Source of the DNA: Chloroflexota bacterium
Lineage (GTDB): Bacteria > Chloroflexota > Chloroflexia > Thermomicrobiales > UBA6265
Direction of reading: 5' to 3'
Length of the DNA: 6,148 bases
Assembly (NCBI GenBank): GCA_023415845.1
Contig: JAEZJB010000306.1
Coordinates: 1-6,148 of the forward strand
The first letter of the stretch is position 1, and the number at the start of each line of letters is the position of its first letter. The notes under the pieces were generated by a model that was given only the letters and a program-made list of their open reading frames with translations, made no database searches and was not told the origin of the DNA. Of this stretch, positions 1 to 5,451 are shown one piece after another. A program made the position numbers and the translations under genes.

Positions 1-2
1 GG

Positions 3-464
3 ATCGGCGAGCGGCATCACGTTCACTTCGAGCAGCTGGCGGGGGACATCCGTCCGCTCCCCGGCACACTCGACCTCCTCGCAACACTCACCGAACTTGG
101 CGTGCCATGGGCGATCGCCACCAGCGGGCACATGCGCTATGCGCGACGGGGACTGGAACTCCTGGGCGTTCTCGACGGGCCTGCTCCGATCATCACCCGC
201 GATCTGGTCGCCCGCGCCAAGCCTGATCCCGACCTCTTTCTCGCCGCCGCTGCCGCACTTGACGTCCCCATCCAGCAGTCGTGGGTCGTGGGTGATTCGA
301 TCTGGGACCTGCTGGCAGCGAGAAGGGCATTTGCACTTGGGATTGGTGTGAGATCGGGAGGCTACGGAGGGGAAGAACTGCGGGAGGCCGGTGCCTACCG
401 GGTTTACCACGATCCCGGTGACCTGCTCAACCACCTCGAAGAAGTTGGGGTGCGAAATCGCTGA
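3..464 (+). CDS. HAD-superfamily hydrolase (phosphatase-like), 5'-truncated
   Basis: This is the C-terminal 153 residues of a haloacid dehalogenase-superfamily hydrolase; the start lies before the window. Three of the four HAD motifs are visible in order. Motif II is ATSG (visible residues 39-42, Ser41 for phosphate binding). Motif III is the lysine of AKPDPDLF (Lys73). Motif IV is VVGDSIWDLLAA (Asp98 and Asp102, Mg2+ ligands). Motif I (DxDGT, with the nucleophilic Asp) and most of the helical cap should lie upstream. The stretch RPLPGTLDLLATLTELG before motif II is typical of the phosphoglycolate phosphatase / beta-phosphoglucomutase subgroup, whose members dephosphorylate small soluble metabolites in the cytoplasm. 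The substrate cannot be told from this fragment. It converges with the M55 peptidase gene, and a hairpin follows its stop codon. Family call is firm, specificity unknown. Confidence 0.88.
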   Translation: MGERHHVHFEQLAGDIRPLPGTLDLLATLTELGVPWAIATSGHMRYARRGLELLGVLDGPAPIITRDLVARAKPDPDLFLAAAAALDVPIQQSWVVGDSIWDLLAARRAFALGIGVRSGGYGGEELREAGAYRVYHDPGDLLNHLEEVGVRNR

Positions 465-536
465 CAGCCCCGAAAAGATCAGCAAGCCCAGGAAGTGACG
501 CGGGCCGCGAGGTTTCGTTTTCAACTCAGGTGATCA

Positions 537-562
537 GGCAGGCAGCGATGTCGCTGCCTGCC
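537..562. terminator. Perfect 12-base inverted repeat between convergent genes, probable bidirectional terminator
   Basis: Arms GGCAGGCAGCGA (537-548) and TCGCTGCCTGCC (551-562) are exact reverse complements. As RNA this folds into an 11-bp GC-rich stem with an ATGT tetraloop, and the symmetry gives the same stem on both strands. It sits 73 bases after the HAD stop codon and 58 bases beyond the M55 stop on the other strand, where a shared terminator is expected. Neither side has a T-run, so it is not a canonical intrinsic terminator. It may work with a weak U-tract, protect 3' ends, or be a protein-binding palindrome. Confidence 0.5.
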
Positions 563-619
563 CGCCACTGTCGACCGGACCGAGAGTGTTTGCCGGTCAA
601 CTGGTTCATGAGGCGTGAG

Positions 620-1468
620 TTAGGCGAGGAACGAGGCAGGCTCATAGAGCGCAGCGCGGATGGCGGCCCAGAGATGCTTGTACTGCTCCCAGAGAGACTC
701 GCCGAGGATGGACACCGTCACGCCGTTCAGGCGCTCGACTCCCTCGCACCGTGAGGCTCGATCGCACTGGGCCATCGTCAGAAAATCGAGTTCCAGCCGA
801 GCGGGCTGATCGACCGTGTACAGCGGGACGTCACCAATCCGGCCGAGCGCCTGCCTGGCAGCTTCACGAATCTCGCCCACCGTGCGCTCGGGATGTCGGC
901 AGATCGCCGAATTTCGACCCGAGGCTGACTTCACCGCGACCGTCTGGATCGTCTCCCCCAGGAACGCCCGGGCCTCGGCGCACGTCGTCTCATCGCCGGT
1001 CACCATCACCGTCGGAATTCCGAGTGAGGCCAGCACGAGGGCATTGAGACCGGTCTCGCCGTGCGGACGACCATTGACGCGAATCTCGTGGACCGCCACC
1101 CCGGCAATGGTGTGCGGATGGATGGCATGCAACGACTTGGCCATGGCGTGATAGCCGACGAAGATCGCGGCTGCGAAGGGCATCGAGTCGGCGCCTTCCA
1201 GTTGGCAATAGGGCCGGGCGTCGGCGGTCCCGGATACCAGCGTCGCCGCCGGATTCAATCCTTCGATCTGGAGGTTGCGCATGGGACCGTGCCCATCGAC
1301 CACGAGGATCTCCTCGGCACCAGCCTCAAGTGCGCCTTCGATGGCGGCATTGGCATCACCCAGCATCAGGGCACGCCCGCGTGCGTATTCATACTGGCCA
1401 GGCATCATCATGTCGGCGTGGACCACGCCCGAGATCCCTTCGATATCGACGGACAGAAACACATTCAC
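620..1468 (-). CDS. M55 family peptidase (D-aminopeptidase, DppA-like)
   Basis: A 282-residue protein of peptidase family M55, the zinc-dependent D-aminopeptidases typified by Bacillus subtilis DppA, which release N-terminal D-amino acids such as D-Ala from short peptides in the cytoplasm. The N-terminus carries the family signature SVDIEG (residues 6-11), giving Asp8 and Glu10. VVDGHG gives His60, GYHAMA gives His107 and HGETGLNA gives Glu138. These match the five metal ligands known for DppA (Asp8, Glu10, His60, His104, Glu133), so the site looks intact. His119 in HPHT is a candidate for the catalytic histidine. The frame is open upstream to 1687, but the chosen GTG puts the signature where the family has it and follows an AGGAG. 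No dipeptide permease gene is beside it, unlike the B. subtilis dpp operon. Its role may be peptidoglycan peptide turnover (inference). Length is normal for the family. Confidence 0.9.
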   Translation of the reverse strand: MNVFLSVDIEGISGVVHADMMMPGQYEYARGRALMLGDANAAIEGALEAGAEEILVVDGHGPMRNLQIEGLNPAATLVSGTADARPYCQLEGADSMPFAAAIFVGYHAMAKSLHAIHPHTIAGVAVHEIRVNGRPHGETGLNALVLASLGIPTVMVTGDETTCAEARAFLGETIQTVAVKSASGRNSAICRHPERTVGEIREAARQALGRIGDVPLYTVDQPARLELDFLTMAQCDRASRCEGVERLNGVTVSILGESLWEQYKHLWAAIRAALYEPASFLA

Positions 1469-1477
1469 GATGAGGCA

Positions 1478-1482
1478 CTCCT
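1478..1482 (-). promoter_or_regulatory. Shine-Dalgarno site fixing the M55 gene start
   Basis: Read on the minus strand this is AGGAG, 9 bases before the GTG at 1468. It supports that GTG over the upstream in-frame ATG at 1687, which would add 73 low-complexity residues not expected in the family, and over the GTG six bases further in at 1462, where the spacing would be 15. Confidence 0.7.
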
Positions 1483-1617
1483 GGCAAAGGTGACGAACGA
1501 TTTCCAACGGCCTGATCGTACCCGCCAGGCGAGAATCCGGGAAGGCGGCCCGCCCGCCCCCCGGTCGATTGGCCTGTCGACGCTTACGAAAGCCAAGTGC
1601 TAGTGTTCGAGCATTGG

Positions 1618-1634
1618 TCAGCCTGCAGGGCTGA
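1618..1634 (+). repeat. Small hairpin in the leader of the luciferase-like gene
   Basis: Arms TCAGCC (1618-1623) and GGCTGA (1629-1634) are exact reverse complements around loop TGCAG. GGT before and ACC after, separated by a two-base bulge, could lengthen the stem. It lies 35 bases before the start codon, clear of the Shine-Dalgarno site. A 6-bp stem of this kind can arise by chance, so any function is unproven. Confidence 0.3.
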
Positions 1635-1655
1635 GAACCGCCTTCCGCATCGAAC

Positions 1656-1659
1656 AGGA
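1656..1659 (+). promoter_or_regulatory. Weak Shine-Dalgarno (AGGA) for the luciferase-like oxidoreductase gene
   Basis: AGGA ends 9 bases before the GTG at 1669. It favours this GTG over the in-frame upstream start at 1597, which would add 24 residues that do not resemble the family N-terminus. Confidence 0.5.
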
Positions 1660-1668
1660 CGCCCACCA

Positions 1669-2679
1669 GTGACCACACCGCTTTCAATTCTCGACCTTGC
1701 CCCGCTCAGTGAGGGGATGACGGTTAACGACGCCTTGAAGCACTCGCTCGAACTGGCCCAGGCGGCCGAGCGGCTTGGGTACACCAGGTACTGGGTTGCG
1801 GAGCACCACAACATGCGCGGTGTCGCATCGTCCGCCACCTCGGTGTTGATTGGCTACCTCGCGGCTGGCACCACGACCCTGCGGCTCGGTTCGGGTGGCG
1901 TCATGCTCCCCAACCACTCGCCGCTGGTGATTGCGGAGCAGTTCGGCACGCTGGCGGAAATCTATGGTGACCGGATCGATCTCGGTGTTGGCCGGGCACC
2001 GGGCACCGACGGCTACGCGATGCGCGCGATGCGGCGGGACATGCGTGCGTCCGACGACTTCCCCACCGACGTGCAGGAGCTTCAGATCCTGCTTGGCACG
2101 CCGATCGAAAACCAAGTGGTGATTGCCAACCCCGGTATCGAAACCCATGTGCCGATCTACATCCTCGGATCGTCGATGTTCGGTGCGCAACTGGCAGCGC
2201 AACTTGGTTTGCCCTACGCCTTCGCCTCGCACTTCGCGCCGGATGCCCTCGTCGAAGCGGTTACCTGGTATCGCGAGCGCTTCCAGCCTTCGACCCAGCT
2301 CGACCAGCCCTACGTGATTGCCGCGGTCAATGCGCTGGTTGCCGACACCGACGAGCGAGCACGGTTCCTCTTCTCGTCCTCCATCCGCCGGTTTGCCGAA
2401 TTCCGTCGCCCTGGCGGCAGCGGCATGATGAAGGAACCGGTCGACAACCTTGACGACTACGTCTCGCCGATGGAGAAGCAGATGGCGAACTCGATGCTGC
2501 GGTACGCCGCAGTCGGGTCGCCCGAGACGGTCAAGGCAGCGCTGGAGGAATTCACCAGGCACGCCCAGGCCGACGAACTGATCGTGGTCACGAACACCTT
2601 TGACCCGGCCGAACGCATCCGCTCCTACACCGACCTTGCCGAAGTGATGGGTATCGTGCCGGTGGCCGCGACGACCTGA
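1669..2679 (+). CDS. LLM-class flavin-dependent oxidoreductase (MsnO8/YhbW-type)
   Basis: A 336-residue protein of the bacterial luciferase-like superfamily. These TIM-barrel enzymes use reduced FMN (or F420 in some branches) to oxidise small organic molecules. It resembles the MsnO8 / E. coli YhbW subgroup: N-terminal PLSILDLAPLSEG, then RLGYTRYWVAEHHNMRGVAS near residues 35-54, LRLGSGGVMLPNHSPL near 72-87, VIAEQFGTL near 88-96, and RIDLGVGRAPGTD near 104-116. Length is close to the family norm and no break is visible. The GTG start places PLSILDL at the N-terminus, as expected. The substrate cannot be predicted; many members of this group are known only as alkanal monooxygenase-like proteins. 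It is divergent from the M55 gene and followed by a 712-base gap, so it is probably transcribed alone. YhbW is the nearest named relative, but orthology is not shown, so no symbol is given. Confidence 0.9.
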   Translation: MTTPLSILDLAPLSEGMTVNDALKHSLELAQAAERLGYTRYWVAEHHNMRGVASSATSVLIGYLAAGTTTLRLGSGGVMLPNHSPLVIAEQFGTLAEIYGDRIDLGVGRAPGTDGYAMRAMRRDMRASDDFPTDVQELQILLGTPIENQVVIANPGIETHVPIYILGSSMFGAQLAAQLGLPYAFASHFAPDALVEAVTWYRERFQPSTQLDQPYVIAAVNALVADTDERARFLFSSSIRRFAEFRRPGGSGMMKEPVDNLDDYVSPMEKQMANSMLRYAAVGSPETVKAALEEFTRHAQADELIVVTNTFDPAERIRSYTDLAEVMGIVPVAATT

Positions 2680-2705
2680 CCGGTCAAGGTTGGTGGGACG
2701 GTCAG
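2676..2705 (+). terminator. Stem-loop overlapping the stop codon of the luciferase-like gene
   Basis: Arms CTGACCG (2676-2682) and CGGTCAG (2699-2705) are exact reverse complements with a 16-base loop, and the stop codon TGA lies inside the first arm. The first arm is also part of the 10-base palindrome TGACCGGTCA (2677-2686). No T-run follows. It is the only hairpin found right at the gene end, so it may mark the 3' end of the transcript, but it is not a standard intrinsic terminator. Confidence 0.28.
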
Positions 2706-2835
2706 AACGCACGACGCGACTTGCTGGACACAGCCGTTGACCTCACGCATGGAGGTTGCATCGGGGCGGCCGACATCCCGGTAGGGAGTCTCACAACCGG
2801 GCCGGGCGCAATCACCTGATCCGCTCACCGATTCT

Positions 2836-2873
2836 TCCCGGATGAGCGCCAGGAATGCTCATGAGTGTCGGGA
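2836..2873. repeat. Compound hairpin in the trpB upstream gap
   Basis: Inner arms ATGAGC (2842-2847) and GCTCAT (2857-2862) enclose a 9-base loop. Outer arms TCCCG (2836-2840) and CGGGA (2869-2873) are also exact complements, separated from the inner stem by an asymmetric internal loop. A nested pair of stems is somewhat more notable than a single short one. No T-run follows on either strand, and function is unknown. Confidence 0.35.
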
Positions 2874-2977
2874 CGCAGATGGGCTGCCTCACCACCCGGT
2901 CGGCCGCCGCCTCAATCAGCCGTGCAGCTCTGTACGGACGGGGAATTCTGTATCTGGTGGCGAGATTTCGCCCTTTT

Positions 2978-3001
2978 GATGCGTACGATAGGTGACGCAT
3001 C
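2978..3001. repeat. Inverted repeat GATGCGT-N10-ACGCATC, possible operator
   Basis: The 7-base arms at 2978-2984 and 2995-3001 are perfect reverse complements separated by 10 bases, the geometry of a dimeric repressor site. A TACGAT hexamer (2984-2989), which could be a -10 element, overlaps the first arm and spacer. TGACGCATC recurs at 3317-3325 close to trpB. A 9-base match in a region this size is expected about once by chance, so the recurrence alone proves little. Confidence 0.3.
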
Positions 3002-3080
3002 TCCGCTGTGGTGTCATCCAGGCCACATCGGAGACCGGTCGTGTCCACGGGCACCGGCTTAGGCTTCGCAATTTCAACGT

Positions 3081-3109
3081 TTGTAACAAAGCTCCGTTAC
3101 CGGAAGAAT
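3081..3109 (+). promoter_or_regulatory. Candidate sigma-70-type promoter in the AT-rich island
   Basis: TTGTAA (3081-3086), 17 bases, then AAGAAT (3104-3109). Each hexamer matches the consensus at four of six positions and the spacing is ideal. The island is the most AT-rich part of the window, about 280 bases before trpB. The first base of the -10 hexamer is not T, which weakens the call, and the 5' leader would be long. Confidence 0.25.
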
Positions 3110-3128
3110 TCATCACGAAAAAGGCCAT

Positions 3129-3144
3129 GGAATCAACGGATTCC
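3129..3144. repeat. Inverted repeat GGAATC-AACG-GATTCC in the AT-rich island
   Basis: Perfect 6-base arms around a 4-base loop. The sequence just after carries CCGAATTT twice (3143-3150 and 3165-3172), 22 bases apart start to start, about two helical turns, with AATTT-CTGC-AAATT (3146-3159) between them. On the minus strand the hairpin is followed six bases later by five Ts, but no gene is seen to run into it from that side. A binding-site cluster is possible; a terminator is less likely. Confidence 0.3.
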
Positions 3145-3302
3145 GAATTTCTGCAAATTTCCTACCGAATTTTGTGTTTTTCCGGATTCAGCTCTGGAGA
3201 GGAAACGCGTCCTCAGCTTCCAACCTGTAACGTCGCAAAGAGGTGGTGTTGCTGACGACCCGGCGCCCGCTCTCCTTCCGTCCGACCTGCAGGGTCACTG
3301 CC

Positions 3303-3314
3303 ATGCTTTGGTAA
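3303..3314 (+). other. Three-codon reading frame Met-Leu-Trp-stop in the trpB leader
   Basis: ATG CTT TGG TAA, preceded at 3291-3294 by AGGG with 8-base spacing. A tryptophan codon directly before a stop, 78 bases ahead of the tryptophan synthase start, is suggestive of a sensing leader. Such short frames are common by chance, there is only one Trp codon, and no attenuator hairpin with a U-tract follows. The same bases read as an extended -10 promoter, so the two readings compete. Confidence 0.2.
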
Positions 3315-3317
3315 GAT
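3309..3317 (+). promoter_or_regulatory. Candidate extended -10 promoter close to trpB
   Basis: TGGTAAGAT fits the extended -10 pattern TGnTATAAT, with four of six hexamer matches. It would start transcription about 65-70 bases before the trpB start codon. No -35 hexamer is seen at 16-18 bases spacing, which extended -10 promoters can tolerate. Confidence 0.28.
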
Positions 3318-3379
3318 GACGCATCAATCCCGGATGGTCCCGGCCCGGAGTGTTCACCCGGTCGGTCGTTCGTCACCTT

Positions 3380-3391
3380 GGAGCCAACTCC
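3380..3391 (+). promoter_or_regulatory. trpB ribosome binding site folded in a possible hairpin
   Basis: GGAG (3380-3383) is a good Shine-Dalgarno, 8 bases before the GTG at 3392, and fixes that start over the in-frame ATG at 3350. It is followed by CCAA and then CTCC (3388-3391), exactly complementary to GGAG. The mRNA could therefore form a 4-bp stem, plus a U-G pair, that hides the ribosome site. The stem is short and its stability uncertain. Confidence 0.55.
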
Positions 3392-4645
3392 GTGTCCCAG
3401 ATCCCTTCCATCACGCCAATCGTTCAGGCGGCCTACGATGCTGCCGCCACCCTTCCCGATGCTCAGGGTCGCTTCGGACGCTTTGGTGGCACCTTTGCTC
3501 CCGAGACCCTGATGCCCGCCATCGCCGAGCTGATCGACGCCTACGAAGAGGCGAAGAACGATCCTGCTTTCCGGGCCCAGATCGATGAACTTGCCCGCCA
3601 GTATGTTGGACGTCCGACGCCGCTCTACGAAGCGAAGAATTTTGCCGAAGCCGTGGGTGGCCCCGAGGGGCCGCGAATCTTCCTTAAACGCGAGGACCTT
3701 GCCCACACCGGTGCCCACAAGATCAACAACGCGCTGGGCCAGGCCCTGCTGGCGAAGCGGATGGGCAAGCAGCGGATCATTGCTGAAACCGGCGCCGGTC
3801 AGCACGGTGTCGCGACTGCCACCGCCTGCGCCCTGCTCGGGCTCGATTGCATCGTCTACATGGGCGAGGTCGACATCCAGCGCCAGTCGCTCAACGTCTT
3901 CCGCATGAAGCTCCTCGGAGCCGAGGTCGTCTCCGTCACGTCCGGATCGAAGACGCTCAAGGATGCGATCAATGAGGCGATCCGCGACTGGGTGACCAAC
4001 GTCGACACCACCTTTTATATCTTCGGGACCGTGGCGGGCATGCACCCCTATCCGATGATGGTGCGCGACTTCCAGTCGGTCATCGGGCGGGAAGCGCGGG
4101 CCCAGTGCCTCGAGCAGACCGGAGCATTGCCGGACTCGATCATCGCCTGCGTCGGTGGCGGCTCAAATGCGATGGGCCTCTTCTATCCCTTCCGGCAGGA
4201 CACCGACGTCGAAATCGTCGGCGTCGAAGCGGGTGGCCACGGTGTAGACTCGGGTTCCCATGCGGCAACGCTGGTTGCGGGCGAGGAAGGCGTGCTCCAC
4301 GGGTCGTGGTCGTATGTCCTGATGGACGACAACGGCCAGATCGTCGAAACCCACTCCATCTCGGCCGGTCTCGACTATCCGGGCGTCGGTCCTGAACTTT
4401 CCTATATGAAGAGCACTGGCCGGGCGCGGTTTGTCGCCATCACCGATGCGGAAGCGCTCGACGGCTTCAAGCTCCTCTGCCGCACGGAAGGCATCATTCC
4501 CGCCCTCGAATCCAGCCACGCCCTCGCCTACGCCGCCAAGTACGCAAAGGAACTCGGCGCCGGCAGGACCATGATCGTTAACCTTTCTGGCCGCGGTGAC
4601 AAGGACATGCACACCGTTGCTGAAGCCCTCGGAGTGACCCTGTGA
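3392..4645 (+). CDS. trpB: Tryptophan synthase beta subunit
   Basis: A 417-residue PLP-dependent TrpB, which condenses indole with L-serine to give L-tryptophan as the beta subunit of the cytoplasmic alpha2-beta2 complex. GRFGGTFAPETLMPAI near residues 29-44 matches the conserved TrpB N-terminus. HTGAHKINN holds the PLP Schiff-base lysine (Lys110). AETGAGQHG holds the catalytic glutamate (Glu132). GGGSN (255-259) binds the PLP phosphate. LSGRGDKD near 398-405 supplies the serine near the pyridine nitrogen (about Ser399). SAGLDYPGVGPE (324-335) is also typical. This is the TrpB1 type that pairs with TrpA, as the overlapping trpA gene confirms. One small departure is LAHTGAHK, where many TrpB proteins have LNHTGAHK. 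The GTG start is chosen for its GGAG ribosome site. Length is slightly above the roughly 400 residues usual, with the extra at the N-terminus. It is probably the first gene of a trpB-trpA-hydrolase operon. Confidence 0.98.
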   Translation: MSQIPSITPIVQAAYDAAATLPDAQGRFGRFGGTFAPETLMPAIAELIDAYEEAKNDPAFRAQIDELARQYVGRPTPLYEAKNFAEAVGGPEGPRIFLKREDLAHTGAHKINNALGQALLAKRMGKQRIIAETGAGQHGVATATACALLGLDCIVYMGEVDIQRQSLNVFRMKLLGAEVVSVTSGSKTLKDAINEAIRDWVTNVDTTFYIFGTVAGMHPYPMMVRDFQSVIGREARAQCLEQTGALPDSIIACVGGGSNAMGLFYPFRQDTDVEIVGVEAGGHGVDSGSHAATLVAGEEGVLHGSWSYVLMDDNGQIVETHSISAGLDYPGVGPELSYMKSTGRARFVAITDAEALDGFKLLCRTEGIIPALESSHALAYAAKYAKELGAGRTMIVNLSGRGDKDMHTVAEALGVTL

Positions 4646-5451
4646 CGGAGACTGTCGCTTCCACCAGCCGCATTGCTGACGCGTTCGCCCGACTCAAGGA
4701 TGAGGGCAAGACGGCACTGATGCCGTTTCACACGGCAGGCTTCCCGACCCTGCCGCTCAGCCGCGAGATCATCCGGTCACTGGTCGATGCCGGAGCGGAC
4801 CTGATCGAAATCGGGGTTCCATTCTCCGACCCGCTTGCCGATGGGTCGGCTGTGCAGGGAACTGGCCAGAAGGCGCTCGAGAACGGGACGACCCCGGCGG
4901 ATTGCATCCGGTTGGTCAAGGACCTGCGCTCCGATGGCGTGACGGTGCCGCTGTTGCTGATGGGGTATTACAACCCGATCCTGAAATACGGAATCGATCG
5001 CTGGGTGGCCGACTGCGCGGCGGCCGGTGTCGATGGCTTCATCGTGCCAGACCTGCCCATCGAAGAAAGCGAAGCCCTGCGCGAAGCCTGCGAGCGACAC
5101 GGCCTCGACCTGATCTTTATGGTGGCACCGACCAGCACCGATGAGCGGCTGGCGATGGCAGGCCAGAAGGGATCGGGCTTCATCTACTGCGTCTCGGTGA
5201 CCGGCGTGACTGGTGCACGGGACAATCTCGCCGCCAACCTGAGTGACTACATTGCCCGGATCCGCTCACACACCGATCTTCCGCTGGCGATCGGGTTCGG
5301 GATCTCGAAGCCGGAACATGTGGCGTCGGTCGGTGAAATTGCCGACGGGGCGATCGTGGGAGCTGCCCTGATCAACGCCCTGAACGAAGTCGATGATGAC
5401 GCCAAGCCGGCTCGGGCGGCAGAGTTCGTCTCCTTCCTGCGCGGGACATGA
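4642..5451 (+). CDS. trpA: Tryptophan synthase alpha subunit
   Basis: A complete 269-residue TIM-barrel TrpA, which cleaves indole-3-glycerol phosphate to indole and glyceraldehyde 3-phosphate and passes indole through a tunnel to TrpB. LIEIGVPFSDPLADG carries both catalytic acids, Glu56 and Asp67, at the same 11-residue spacing as Glu49 and Asp60 of the Salmonella enzyme. MGYYNPI (107-113), VPDLP (135-139), VSVTGVTGAR (184-193) and the phosphate-binding GFGIS (218-222) and VGAAL (239-243) follow in the expected order. Length is normal. The GTG start overlaps the trpB stop as GTGA, with GGAG (4631-4634) 7 bases ahead inside trpB, which implies translational coupling and a balanced subunit ratio. 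No other trp genes are in the window. Confidence 0.98.
   Translation: MTETVASTSRIADAFARLKDEGKTALMPFHTAGFPTLPLSREIIRSLVDAGADLIEIGVPFSDPLADGSAVQGTGQKALENGTTPADCIRLVKDLRSDGVTVPLLLMGYYNPILKYGIDRWVADCAAAGVDGFIVPDLPIEESEALREACERHGLDLIFMVAPTSTDERLAMAGQKGSGFIYCVSVTGVTGARDNLAANLSDYIARIRSHTDLPLAIGFGISKPEHVASVGEIADGAIVGAALINALNEVDDDAKPARAAEFVSFLRGT

Larger units (their letters stand above)
1469..1668. other. Divergent intergenic region between M55 peptidase and luciferase-like oxidoreductase genes
   Basis: This 200-base region must hold the start signals for both divergent genes. On the minus strand the best -10-like hexamer is TACGAT (plus-strand 1515-1520), about 45 bases before the M55 start, but it has no good -35. 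On the plus strand TGCTAGTGT (1598-1606) is only a weak extended -10. A C-rich block (1549-1562) gives G-runs on the minus strand, and a small hairpin lies at 1618-1634. No strong promoter or known operator could be identified by eye. Confidence 0.4.
2680..3391. other. 712-base non-coding region upstream of trpB
   Basis: No reading frame here has a recognisable protein or a good ribosome site with family-like content. It contains, in order, a stem-loop at the luciferase-like gene end, a compound hairpin (2836-2873), a 7-base-arm inverted repeat (2978-3001), and an AT-rich island (about 48 G+C in 120 bases at 3061-3180, against about 65% in a sampled line of trpB). Next come a small inverted repeat (3129-3144) and the AAT-rich direct repeats beyond it. 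Last are a three-codon Met-Leu-Trp frame (3303-3314) and the trpB ribosome site. I saw no convincing T-box, TRAP-type repeats or U-tract terminator. It probably contains the trp operon promoter and perhaps a leader control element. Confidence 0.6.

Noticed and set aside
1061..1603. A 180-codon plus-strand reading frame opposite the M55 gene
   Set aside because: It lies antisense to a gene with a clear family signature and intact metal ligands, has no recognisable domain, and is the usual by-product of GC-rich codon use.
1469..1687. Longer N-terminus for the M55 protein starting at 1687
   Set aside because: The family signature would begin about 79 residues in, the extension has no known counterpart, and it would overlap the divergent gene's start. 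The AGGAG-GTG start explains the protein fully.
1684..2712. A 342-codon minus-strand reading frame opposite the luciferase-like gene
   Set aside because: Very rich in Arg, Gly and His with no family resemblance, and it mirrors a well-conserved gene. Treated as a shadow.
3124..3144. Minus-strand hairpin followed by TTTTT as an intrinsic terminator
   Set aside because: The stem is short, the T-run is separated from it by six bases, and no minus-strand gene leads into it.
3127..3255. A 42-codon frame ending Trp-Cys-Cys in the trpB leader
   Set aside because: AGG is only two bases from its ATG, too close for a ribosome site. It has one Trp only, and no similarity to known leader peptides was seen.
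3230..3270. Possible T-box element (AGGTGGTGTTGC around 3241)
   Set aside because: It does not match the conserved AGGGTGG-ACCGCG core well, and I could not find the specifier stem or a terminator with a U-tract.
3188..4045. A 285-codon minus-strand frame overlapping trpB and its leader
   Set aside because: Most of it is antisense to strongly conserved TrpB sequence and no domain is visible.
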